DNA of 64,000 bases from Clostridiales bacterium (GTDB lineage Bacteria > Bacillota > Clostridia > Christensenellales > Borkfalkiaceae), in assembly GCA_015055615.1 (NCBI GenBank), contig SVHT01000001.1:248001-312000 (forward strand). Reading direction: 5' to 3'. Below are positions 41,801-49,980 of the stretch, in pieces (position 1 is the first letter of the stretch; every line of letters begins with the position of its first letter). A program made the translations under genes and the position numbers. The notes under the pieces are model-generated. The model saw only the letters and a program-made list of their open reading frames with translations, was not told where the DNA came from and searched no databases.

Positions 41801-42924
41801 CGCGTACCGAGCTCGCGCTTTGCATACAAGAATTTGTCAAAGGGCCACTTGGGCATTTTTACAACCAAGTAGTCGATGGTCGGCTCGAAACAAGCGTAGG
41901 TGTTGCCCGTAACGTCGTTGACGATTTCGTCCAACGTATACCCAAGCGCAATCTTAGACGTAACCTTTGCAATCGGGAAACCCGTTGCCTTGGACGCAAG
42001 CGCCGAAGAACGGCTTACACGAGGGTTAACCTCGATTACGGAATACTCAAACGAGTCGGGGTTGAGCGCAAACTGTACGTTACAACCACCCTCGATACCG
42101 AGCTCGGTAATAATCGAAAGCGCCGCCGTACGGAGCATATTATATTCTTTCGTGGAAAGGGTTACCGCGGGCGCAACGACGATAGAGTCGCCCGTGTGAA
42201 TACCGACGGGGTCTACGTTTTCCATCGAGCAAACCGTCAAACAGTTGCCCTTGCAGTCACGGATAACCTCAAATTCGATTTCTTTCCAGCCCGCAATATA
42301 TTTTTCAATCAAAACTTGCGTGATCGGAGAAAGCATCAACCCGTTATGAGAAATCAAACGGAGCTCTTGTTCGTTATACGCAACGCCACCGCCCGCACCG
42401 CCGAGGGTATACGCAGGACGGATAATAACGGGATAGCCGAGCTTATTTGCAATCGCAACGCACTCGTCCACCGTGTACGCGATATCGGACGGAACGCAAG
42501 GCTGATTGATTTTTTCCATTGTTTCCTTGAACAACTCTCTGTCTTCCGACCTATCGATTGCGTCGAGTTTCGTACCGATGAGTTTTACGCCGTGTTTTTC
42601 AAGGAATCCCGATTTAGCGAGTTTGCAACCCATCGTAAGACCGGTTTGACCGCCGAGTGATGCGAGCAAGCTGTCGGGTTTTTCTTTGATTATGATACGT
42701 TTTAAGCTTTCTTCCGTCAAAGGCTCGAGATAAATTTCGTCTGCGAGGGCTTTGTCCGTCATAATGGTTGCGGGGTTGGAGTTGCAAAGTACAACGTTGA
42801 TACCCTCGCTCTTCATGACCCGGCAGGCCTGCGCGCCTGCATAGTCGAATTCTGCCGCCTGACCGATTACAATAGGACCGGAACCGATTACAAGAACTTT
42901 CTTAATATCACTTTTCTTAGGCAT
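38866..42924 (-). CDS. carB: Fusion: carbamoyl-phosphate synthase large subunit (CarB) + C-terminal diaminopimelate epimerase-like (DapF) domain
   Basis: 1352 aa single ORF. CarB: two ATP-grasp halves ([51 protein letters not shown]) and MGS domain. Final ~275 aa: [21 protein letters not shown]...[11 protein letters not shown]...[16 protein letters not shown]...[23 protein letters not shown] = DapF. Junction near 39700. Confidence 0.95.
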   Translation of the reverse strand: [1352 protein letters not shown]

Positions 42925-42925
42925 A

Positions 42926-43999
42926 TTATTTCACCTCATCCATCATGGTAAAGAATTTTTTATACAAGGGGTTTTCGGGGTTGCCGATACTGCAAGCCTC
43001 AGGCATAAACTGCGTGCTGAACGCTTTCAAATCTTCGTATACAATCCCCTCGCAGGAATTGTCGTTGGCGTTTACAAAGCGCACTTCGCCCTGCGTTACG
43101 CTGTCGGACACAACCTCATATCCGTGGTTTTGCGTCGAGATATATACCTTACCGCATTTATTGCATTTTACGGGTTGATTGCTACCTCTATGACCGTATT
43201 TGTGTTTTACGGTTTTTGCGCCGAGCGCCAAGGCGAGCATTTGATGTCCAAGCCCGATACCGAAAATCGGTTTTTGACCGACAAGTTTTTTGATTTCCGC
43301 AATGATTTCCGTATTTTCCGCAGGGTTGCCCGCGCCGTCGGAAAGAACTACGCCGTGCGCGCCCGTTGCCAACATTTCTTCCGCAGACGACGTTGCCGGC
43401 ATGTCGATTACGTTACAGCCTTGCGCCAACAGATTGTCTATCATACTCCGTCTTGCGCCAAAATTCCAGAGCGCAACCGTGTAATTTGCGTTTTCCGTTT
43501 CGTAGAAACCCTTTTCGTTTTTCGCCACCGCTTTTACGGCGTTTTCGATACGGAAAGAAGACATAGCCTTGATTTCTTCTTCCGTCAAAGGTTTTTTGCT
43601 AACGCGCGCGTTCATCGCCCCCTCTTCACGTAAAATCTTCGTGATCTGACGGGTATCCACGCCGTAAATACCAATAACGCCCTGCTCTTTGAGATATTCT
43701 TCGAGCGTACCTTCCGAACGGAAGTTGGACGGCTGGTCGCAGATTTCACGAACGACGTACGCAGAAACCCAAGCTCTGTCGCTTTCCACGTCGCTCTTCA
43801 TCATCCCATAGTTGCCAATCAACGGAAACGTCTGTACAACGATCTGTCCATAGTTAGAAGGATCGGTAAGCGTTTCGATATACCCGACCATGCCGGTCGA
43901 GAATACGAGTTCGCCCGTGATTTCGCCGTCCGCGCCAAATGCACGGCCTTCGAATACGGCGCCGTTTTGTAACGTCAAATAAACCTTTTTGTTTTTCAT
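42926..43999 (-). CDS. carA: Carbamoyl-phosphate synthase small subunit
   Basis: GAVFEGRAFGADGEITGELVFSTGMVGYIETLTDPSNYGQIVVQTFPLIGNYG; GIGLGHQMLALALGAKTVKHKYGHRGSNQPV; ENHGYEV-like QNHGYEV. Confidence 0.95.
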   Translation of the reverse strand: MKNKKVYLTLQNGAVFEGRAFGADGEITGELVFSTGMVGYIETLTDPSNYGQIVVQTFPLIGNYGMMKSDVESDRAWVSAYVVREICDQPSNFRSEGTLEEYLKEQGVIGIYGVDTRQITKILREEGAMNARVSKKPLTEEEIKAMSSFRIENAVKAVAKNEKGFYETENANYTVALWNFGARRSMIDNLLAQGCNVIDMPATSSAEEMLATGAHGVVLSDGAGNPAENTEIIAEIKKLVGQKPIFGIGLGHQMLALALGAKTVKHKYGHRGSNQPVKCNKCGKVYISTQNHGYEVVSDSVTQGEVRFVNANDNSCEGIVYEDLKAFSTQFMPEACSIGNPENPLYKKFFTMMDEVK

Positions 44000-44041
44000 A
44001 TGCATTACCCTTTATATAAATTGAATTTTTACCGTTTTTAC

Positions 44042-44070
44042 AAAAAATAAGACTGATTTTGAAAAATCAG
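44042..44070 (-). terminator. Attenuator-like hairpin in the carA leader
   Basis: Minus strand: GGGCTGATTTTTCAAAATCAGTCTTATTTTTTG. Confidence 0.6.
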
Positions 44071-44198
44071 CCCTGTTTCACAAAAGAATTATATTTTTGA
44101 AAAATAGAAAAACAAGCAATACCGCTAAGAGGGTTTGTCTTTCCATCTTTACGGTCTGCGTTCATATTCGTCTTTTGCATCAAATCTACAAAATACAT
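44067..44198 (-). CDS. 43-aa leader ORF upstream of carA (candidate)
   Basis: Minus strand: MYFVDLMQKTNMNADRKDGKTNPLSGIACFSIFQKYNSFVKQG*, preceded by GAGCAGGTGTATT; stop codon lies in the attenuator-like hairpin. Confidence 0.45.
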   Translation of the reverse strand: MYFVDLMQKTNMNADRKDGKTNPLSGIACFSIFQKYNSFVKQG

Positions 44199-44319
44199 AA
44201 TACACCTGCTCATTTCTATATATTATAGCACCGAGCAATTTCTTTGTCAACTTCTCAATCGGTTTTTCGACAAAAAAATTATATTTTTTTTGATTGTTTT
44301 TTTGATTATCCACGCAAAG

Positions 44320-45513
44320 TCAATCGATACAACCGAACGCAAGGCTACGGAAATTCCCTTCGCCTAAATCGATTTCTATCGTAATTTCCTTTTCGGAAAG
44401 CAATTCTTGCATCATAGCGACGTTTTGCGGGAACTTTTTGCCGTCTTCAAACACGACGAGCCTTGCCTGCGCCGTCTTTACCGCAATTTTAACAGCGGAA
44501 AGGTCTTTTTTTGCATTCAGTTCCGTTAAGGCATACAAAACCCCGTCCGTATCCACTCGTTCCTTTAAAAGGCTTTTCTTTATCGCGGAAACACCAACGA
44601 TTTTTTTTGCAAGCTCCCTTGCGACCTGCTTTGATTTCGCTCCCAACACCTGACAAGATAAGCCCTTTCGGTCCCCGCCCGTGATAATGGCTTTACAAAC
44701 CTTTGTCAAAACCAGTTGCAAGGCGTCGGCAAATTTTTTATATTCGGTATCAGCGTATTCGATTTTGCAATTTCCCGCCTTTCCGTTCGCCATAATAAAC
44801 GCCACGTCGTTGGGCGAGGATACGCCGTCTATATTTAAGCCGTTCAAGGTTTCCCTAACCGCCGCAGAAAAAGCCTTTTGCAACATTTCGGGGCTGATAT
44901 TTACGTCCGTCGTCAAGAAGATAATCGTCGTTGCCATATTCGGACAAACGTGCGCCGTCGCTTTGAATAACACACCGATTTTGCAAGGAAACGCGCCGAG
45001 TTCAAACAGATAGGAAAGCTGATTTCCAATGCCGTCAACGCCTGTAAGCGCGCGCACCGCCTTTTCCCCGCCGTCTTCTCGATTAAGACAAGCAGGCAAA
45101 GCTTGAACACCCCGCTCGAAATTCTCTAAAAATAAGGGCTTTCCCACTTCGCCCGTGGAGGCAATCAAAATATCTTCCTTGCGAATAACAAAGCGTTTTT
45201 CCACCAAATTGCAAACCTTATCCGCCAGCTTTTCACCGCCCTCTACGAACAAATTCGCCACACCGCCGTTTACCACAATGGCGCGCGCGTAACCGTCGCG
45301 CAAATGTTTTTTGGATATCATACTCGGCGCACCGCAACAATCCCCCTCAGCGTATACCGCGGCGGTTGCGCAGCGGCAATCGGCAAGAAGTAACGCAAGA
45401 TCCTCGCCCTGCGCGCGAATTCCGCAAGCGCAAGCGCCCGCTAAGAACCCGTCCGGAGCACATATTCCGCCGTCGATTGGAGTCAATTTTCTGTTTACGC
45501 CGTTCTTTCTCAT
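44320..45513 (-). CDS. argJ: Glutamate N-acetyltransferase/amino-acid acetyltransferase (ArgJ), divergent
   Basis: PIDGGICAPDGFLAGACACGIRAQGEDLALLLAD; VCPNMATTIIFLTTDVNI (self-cleavage MAT|T region), CKAIITGGDRKG. Confidence 0.85.
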   Translation of the reverse strand: MRKNGVNRKLTPIDGGICAPDGFLAGACACGIRAQGEDLALLLADCRCATAAVYAEGDCCGAPSMISKKHLRDGYARAIVVNGGVANLFVEGGEKLADKVCNLVEKRFVIRKEDILIASTGEVGKPLFLENFERGVQALPACLNREDGGEKAVRALTGVDGIGNQLSYLFELGAFPCKIGVLFKATAHVCPNMATTIIFLTTDVNISPEMLQKAFSAAVRETLNGLNIDGVSSPNDVAFIMANGKAGNCKIEYADTEYKKFADALQLVLTKVCKAIITGGDRKGLSCQVLGAKSKQVARELAKKIVGVSAIKKSLLKERVDTDGVLYALTELNAKKDLSAVKIAVKTAQARLVVFEDGKKFPQNVAMMQELLSEKEITIEIDLGEGNFRSLAFGCID

Positions 45514-45526
45514 CTCTTTCCCGTTA

Positions 45527-46273
45527 TTATTCCTCAAACCAAAGTTGCGATTGGGTTACCAATTCCCCGTTGTCGTTAAAACCGTGCGCCAAATAACTTC
45601 CGTCTGCAAGCTTTTTACGATAAAATCGGAGCGTTTCGTTTTCACGCACTTGCTTTACGTAGGAAATCATAAAGCGTTTTAATTTCATACGCGAAAGCTC
45701 GTCAATGGAAAAGCAATTCAAGCAATAATCGGCGTACCGCGTATTGTTGACGTGCATATTGTGATCGTACTCGGAATTTGCGATTTTTAAGGTAAATTTC
45801 AGCTCCCCTTCTTCCGCCGTAAACGTCGGAATTTTCCAACGCAAGCCATCGAAGAGTTTCGTCGTATTATAAGTAGAATAATCTTGATTTTCCACCATAT
45901 CCGATTTTAAAATCTTCATCGTGTTTCTATCAATTAAACACCAACGGGAGGTTGCGTTGACGCACAGTTCAGTGTTCCCCGAAAAAATTTGGTATTCCCT
46001 ACCAAAGACGACGTGCGAGGGCGGCGTGGGCCACGTTTTAATACGAATCGTGTCCCCAATGACAATAGGCTGTAAAAACTCGCAATATATATTGGAAACG
46101 ATAAACGCATACCCACGCGGTTTTACAAACGCATAACCAAAACCCAGCTCGTCCGCGCTGGAACAAGCCACCTCTTCCAAATAGGCAAGCGTCGTCGAAA
46201 GTTTTAACTCGTCCTTGAAATCTACGTCGCAATATTTAATTAAAAAATCTTTGTTGTGTTCATATTTTTTCAT
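45527..46273 (-). CDS. Acyl-ACP thioesterase family protein
   Basis: 248 aa double-hotdog pattern; CDVDFKDELKLSTTLAYLEEVA; EYDHNMHVNNTRYADY. Confidence 0.82.
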   Translation of the reverse strand: MKKYEHNKDFLIKYCDVDFKDELKLSTTLAYLEEVACSSADELGFGYAFVKPRGYAFIVSNIYCEFLQPIVIGDTIRIKTWPTPPSHVVFGREYQIFSGNTELCVNATSRWCLIDRNTMKILKSDMVENQDYSTYNTTKLFDGLRWKIPTFTAEEGELKFTLKIANSEYDHNMHVNNTRYADYCLNCFSIDELSRMKLKRFMISYVKQVRENETLRFYRKKLADGSYLAHGFNDNGELVTQSQLWFEE

Positions 46274-46526
46274 AGCGATTATAGTATAGTACGTTTGCCC
46301 AAAAAAGTCAATGTTAGATGGGTGAAAATTTTAAAAAAACGCAATATTTTTCTATATTTCTTTTCGTATTATATTGACAAAATTCACTCTTTGTGATATA
46401 ATACTATACGTAAGATATAAATACAGCCAATTCCTTTATTTTTCAAGCTTTTTCGCGGTTTAGTAATTGAGTATTATATCTGACAAACAACTACTCTGTC
46501 TGACAAAAAATACACAGGAGAAAAAC

Positions 46527-49331
46527 ATGGAAAAAGACGACGTGCTTACCCAAGACATCGGTATCACCGGCGGCGAAGAAAAACAGCAAAGCATCAGCGC
46601 TGACCTCATTCGCGGACACATCAATACCATCATTTTACGCAGTCTTTACGACGGCGACAAATACGGGTATGAAATCATCAGCGAAATCGAAAAGAAGAGC
46701 GGCGGTTTGTATTCGTTAAAACAACCCACACTCTACAGCGCTCTCAACCGTTTAGAGGCATCCAATTACGTAACCTCGTATTTTGGAGAATTTTCCAACG
46801 GCGGTAGAAGAAAATACTTCTCCCTCACCGACCTTGGCAAACAGGTAACCGAGGATAACCTTTCCGCATGGGAATACTCGCGTACAATTATCGATAGCCT
46901 CATCTCCGACGGCAACGCGCATTACGATTTTTCATTTATCACCGAAAAACAGCGCGAGCTTGACGAGTTAAAACGCGCCCTTGCCGCGCGCGAAGAAGCC
47001 TTAGCGGAAGAAAAGAAAGCCCTTTCCAATCTTCGCAACGAATTGCAACGCGAACGCACACTTTTGGCAACGCAGAGCGCCTCTTTATCCTCTCAAAAAT
47101 CCGATTTCACCGAACTTCGCGACCGCGTGGAGGCGCAAACCCGTGAACTCGAAGAAAAGGAAATCATTTTAAACGAAAAGCAAGGCGAATTGGACGCAAA
47201 AGAGCTTGCGTTACAAGAAAAGGAACGTGAAATTGAAAACGCAAAAGCCGAACTTGCCCTCCGCGACCAAGAAATACAAGAATTGAAAGCTTTGCTGGAA
47301 GAACAGCAAAAGGCTTTTGCGGACACAGAAAAGAGTTACCACGAAACGAAAGCCCTTTGCGATACGCAGGCAGACGAACTCTCCCTCGCACAAAAACGCC
47401 TTTCCACCCTACTCGAACAAAACACCCTTTTACAAGCGGAAATCGACGAGTTAGAAAGTAAATTGGAAACCGCCGTCAACGAGCAATCGACGGCAAACAG
47501 CGAAGAATTGGTCGCCGCGAAAGCAGAAATCGCCGAACTCCAAGCGGAATTGGCTGATAAACGCGCCGTCATCACCTCTTTGAACACAGCAATCGCCACG
47601 CAGGAAAACTCGATTGCGGTTTTAAAGAGCGATTACGAAACCAAATCGAGCGATTATTACAACCGCACTATCGAGCTTCGTTCTCAGCAGGCGCAAATCG
47701 AGGCGCAACGCGAAAAATTAGACAGCGAAAAACGGGCGCTCACCGATAAAGAAACCTCGCTCTCCGCACGCGAAAACGAACTTTCCGATCGTGAAAGCAA
47801 CCTTTCCGCAAGAGAATCTGCGCTCTCCGAAAGAGAGAACTCCCTTATCGAAAAGGAAAACGAATTGACAAGACTGTCCCAGCAAGTAGAAAGCTCGGAA
47901 GTTTTAAATGCAGAACGCGCGGAATTAGAAAATCAAATCCAAACCTTAGAGGTCGAAAGAAACGCGCTCCGCACCGATTACGAGGCATTGGAACAAACCA
48001 AGACCGCCTTGGAAGACGAAAAGGCAAAACTGCAAGAACTCAAAGACAGCTTGCAAGCAGAACGCGAGGACATCGACCGTACGCGATACGAATTGACGCA
48101 ACAAGAATACGCTTTGGAAGAAACGCGTAGGTCCTTACAAAGCGAGCAGACGGAAACCACCGCCTCTTCGGAAGACGTACAACGCAAATTTGCCGATTTA
48201 CAAGCGCGCGAAGACGAACTGTATAAAAACAACAAAAAACTGCAAGATGATTTGACTGTTTTGCAGCAACAGCAAAAAGAATTGGCCACAAGACAAGGCA
48301 TTTACACACAGCAACAACTCGAATTCGTTGCCCGTAAAAACGCCTTAACCGCACAAATTTTTGATTTTGAAGACAAACTTGCCAGCTATAATCAGCAAGT
48401 AAAAGTCTACAACGAAAATTTGGAGGCATTGGAAAGCGAGCGACTCGCTCTGCAAAGCGAAAAACAAAACCACGAAGAAGACAAACGCAATTTTGCCAAG
48501 CAAGTAAGCGATTTTAACGCTGAAAAAGTCGCTTTCAATACCGAAAGAGAAACTTTCAACCAAGAACGTATCGAGGCGCAAAAGAACGCGACAGACAACG
48601 AAAGCGGACTGCAAGCGCGTTTGGCAGAACTCAACGAGCGGGAAAAGAATTTAATTTTGCGTGAAAACGCCTTTGCGGCGCAACAAAACGCAGCCCTCTC
48701 CTCTTCTACTGCAAAGACAAACGAAAATGCGCCTTACGCACCGCCTTACGGCTACGCGCCCTTACAAGAACGCGCACAAAACGAAGGCATTCGCCTGCAA
48801 ACAGCGGGCAGTATTCGTTCCCCTTACGGTTATCCCCCCGCGCAGTCAGCCCAATCGGCTGTACCGCAATATCAACAGGAGCCCGCAACAAACACGAACC
48901 GTGGCAATTTCTATAACGTTGGTTTAACCTTCTTTAAGTCGGCGTTTATCGTGTTGTTTATTATTGCGTTTGAAACATTGGCGGTATTCTTCTTAAAAGA
49001 CCGTTTGAACAGAAAGGCAATCTATTACGCAACCGCGTTTGCCGCCATCGGCTTTATCACCTTTGTTACGGCGGCTATTCTGTACGCAAGCCGTTATAAA
49101 CCAAACGCCAGACGGAAAAAGAACCCCTCCTACGTTCTGTCGTCTATGATTATTTTCGTCATAGCAGCAATAGCCGTTATGATGGTTGCCGTGTATTTTA
49201 GAGCAGACGTGCTGTCTAATTCGTCCGACTTGCTTTCGTACGTAGTTGTACCCGTATGTTATTTAGTCAACGTAATCCTCTTCGCGGCATTATATTATAT
49301 GTTCTCCACGAAAGGCAATAAAAACAAATAA
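46527..49331 (+). CDS. PadR-family HTH regulator fused to a long coiled coil and C-terminal membrane domain
   Basis: N-term DLIRGHINTIILRSLYDGDKYGYEIISEIEKKSGGLYSLKQPTLYSALNRLEASNYVTSYFGE (PadR wHTH); ~600 aa heptad repeats; ~4 hydrophobic helices at C-term. RBS CAGGAG before 46527. Confidence 0.88.
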   Translation: MEKDDVLTQDIGITGGEEKQQSISADLIRGHINTIILRSLYDGDKYGYEIISEIEKKSGGLYSLKQPTLYSALNRLEASNYVTSYFGEFSNGGRRKYFSLTDLGKQVTEDNLSAWEYSRTIIDSLISDGNAHYDFSFITEKQRELDELKRALAAREEALAEEKKALSNLRNELQRERTLLATQSASLSSQKSDFTELRDRVEAQTRELEEKEIILNEKQGELDAKELALQEKEREIENAKAELALRDQEIQELKALLEEQQKAFADTEKSYHETKALCDTQADELSLAQKRLSTLLEQNTLLQAEIDELESKLETAVNEQSTANSEELVAAKAEIAELQAELADKRAVITSLNTAIATQENSIAVLKSDYETKSSDYYNRTIELRSQQAQIEAQREKLDSEKRALTDKETSLSARENELSDRESNLSARESALSERENSLIEKENELTRLSQQVESSEVLNAERAELENQIQTLEVERNALRTDYEALEQTKTALEDEKAKLQELKDSLQAEREDIDRTRYELTQQEYALEETRRSLQSEQTETTASSEDVQRKFADLQAREDELYKNNKKLQDDLTVLQQQQKELATRQGIYTQQQLEFVARKNALTAQIFDFEDKLASYNQQVKVYNENLEALESERLALQSEKQNHEEDKRNFAKQVSDFNAEKVAFNTERETFNQERIEAQKNATDNESGLQARLAELNEREKNLILRENAFAAQQNAALSSSTAKTNENAPYAPPYGYAPLQERAQNEGIRLQTAGSIRSPYGYPPAQSAQSAVPQYQQEPATNTNRGNFYNVGLTFFKSAFIVLFIIAFETLAVFFLKDRLNRKAIYYATAFAAIGFITFVTAAILYASRYKPNARRKKNPSYVLSSMIIFVIAAIAVMMVAVYFRADVLSNSSDLLSYVVVPVCYLVNVILFAALYYMFSTKGNKNK

Positions 49332-49345
49332 ACGGATAAGTTAAA

Positions 49346-49378
49346 CCGCCCTACGCTTGTTGCGCGGGGCGGTTTCTT
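49346..49378 (+). terminator. Terminator downstream of PadR-coiled-coil gene
   Basis: AACCGCCC...GGGGCGGTT followed by TCTTGTTTTTG. Confidence 0.65.
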
Positions 49379-49445
49379 GTTTTTGTTTTACGTGAAACCC
49401 AAACGAGTTTTCTATCAAATTTAACAAAGTTCTTAATAAAAACGG

Positions 49446-49474
49446 TTGACTAAAAACCTTTTATTTGTTATAAT
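49446..49474 (+). promoter_or_regulatory. Promoter of tRNA-like/tRNA-Val cassette
   Basis: TTGACT (49446-49451), 17-bp spacer, TATAAT (49469-49474), ~20 nt before first tRNA-like unit. Confidence 0.82.
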
Positions 49475-49493
49475 AACAGAGTATTTTAGACGC

Positions 49494-49593
49494 GGAGGCG
49501 TAGCTCAGTTGGTTAGAGCGAACATTAGGTCGGAGTTCGCGCGAGCCTTGCGAAGCCTTGATGCAGAGCATCAAAACGCTCTCGCGTCCACCA
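49494..49593 (+). ncRNA. tRNA-Val-derived RNA-like unit 1 (non-canonical)
   Basis: Starts GGAGGCGTAGCTCAGTTGGTTAGAGCG and ends CTCTCGCGTCCACCA like the tRNA at 49836; internal 63 nt replace the tRNA's 40-nt anticodon/T region. Confidence 0.6.
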
Positions 49594-49607
49594 CAATTTC
49601 ATAATTC

Positions 49608-49707
49608 GGAGGCGTAGCTCAGTTGGTTAGAGCGGACATTAGGTCGGAGTTCGCGCGAGCCTTGCGAAGCCTTGATTCAGAGCATCAAAACGCTCTCGCG
49701 TCCACCA
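49608..49707 (+). ncRNA. tRNA-Val-derived RNA-like unit 2 (non-canonical)
   Basis: Near-identical to unit 1, 114 bp downstream, identical 14-nt spacer CAATTTCATAATTC. Confidence 0.6.
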
Positions 49708-49721
49708 CAATTTCATAATTC

Positions 49722-49821
49722 GGAGGCGTAGCTCAGTTGGTTAGAGCGGACATTAGGTCGGAGTTCGCGCGAGCCTTGCGAAGCCTTGATGCAGAGCATC
49801 AAAACGCTCTCGCGTCCACCA
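49722..49821 (+). ncRNA. tRNA-Val-derived RNA-like unit 3 (non-canonical)
   Basis: Near-identical to units 1 and 2, 114-bp period. Confidence 0.6.
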
Positions 49822-49835
49822 CAATTTCATAATTC

Positions 49836-49912
<77 letters not shown>

Positions 49913-49916
49913 CAAA

Positions 49917-49942
49917 AAAAACCGTCTTAAAGACGGTTTTTT
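49917..49942 (+). terminator. Terminator of tRNA cassette
   Basis: AAAACCGTCTT-AA-AGACGGTTTTTT. Confidence 0.85.
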
Positions 49943-49952
49943 CTTTATAAAA

Positions 49953-49980
49953 TTGCGCCGCTCAAAACAGAGCGGCGCAA
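49953..49980 (-). terminator. Ancestral terminator of the GGGtGRT gene
   Basis: Perfect 11-bp stem TTGCGCCGCTC-AAAACA-GAGCGGCGCAA with TTTTAT on the minus side; lies just beyond the displaced 3' gene fragment. Confidence 0.7.

Noticed and set aside
40591-42660. 689-aa plus-strand ORF
   Set aside because: Antisense shadow of carB (strong CarB motifs on minus strand); Arg/Phe-rich translation with no family signature.
47700-47900. Tandem DNA repeat in the coiled-coil gene
   Set aside because: Similarity is at the protein heptad level; DNA copies differ too much to be a recent tandem repeat.
49494-49821. Three additional functional tRNA-Val genes
   Set aside because: Anticodon stem-loop CTACC-TTGACAT-GGTAG and the canonical T arm are absent; they are tRNA-derived but not canonical tRNAs.
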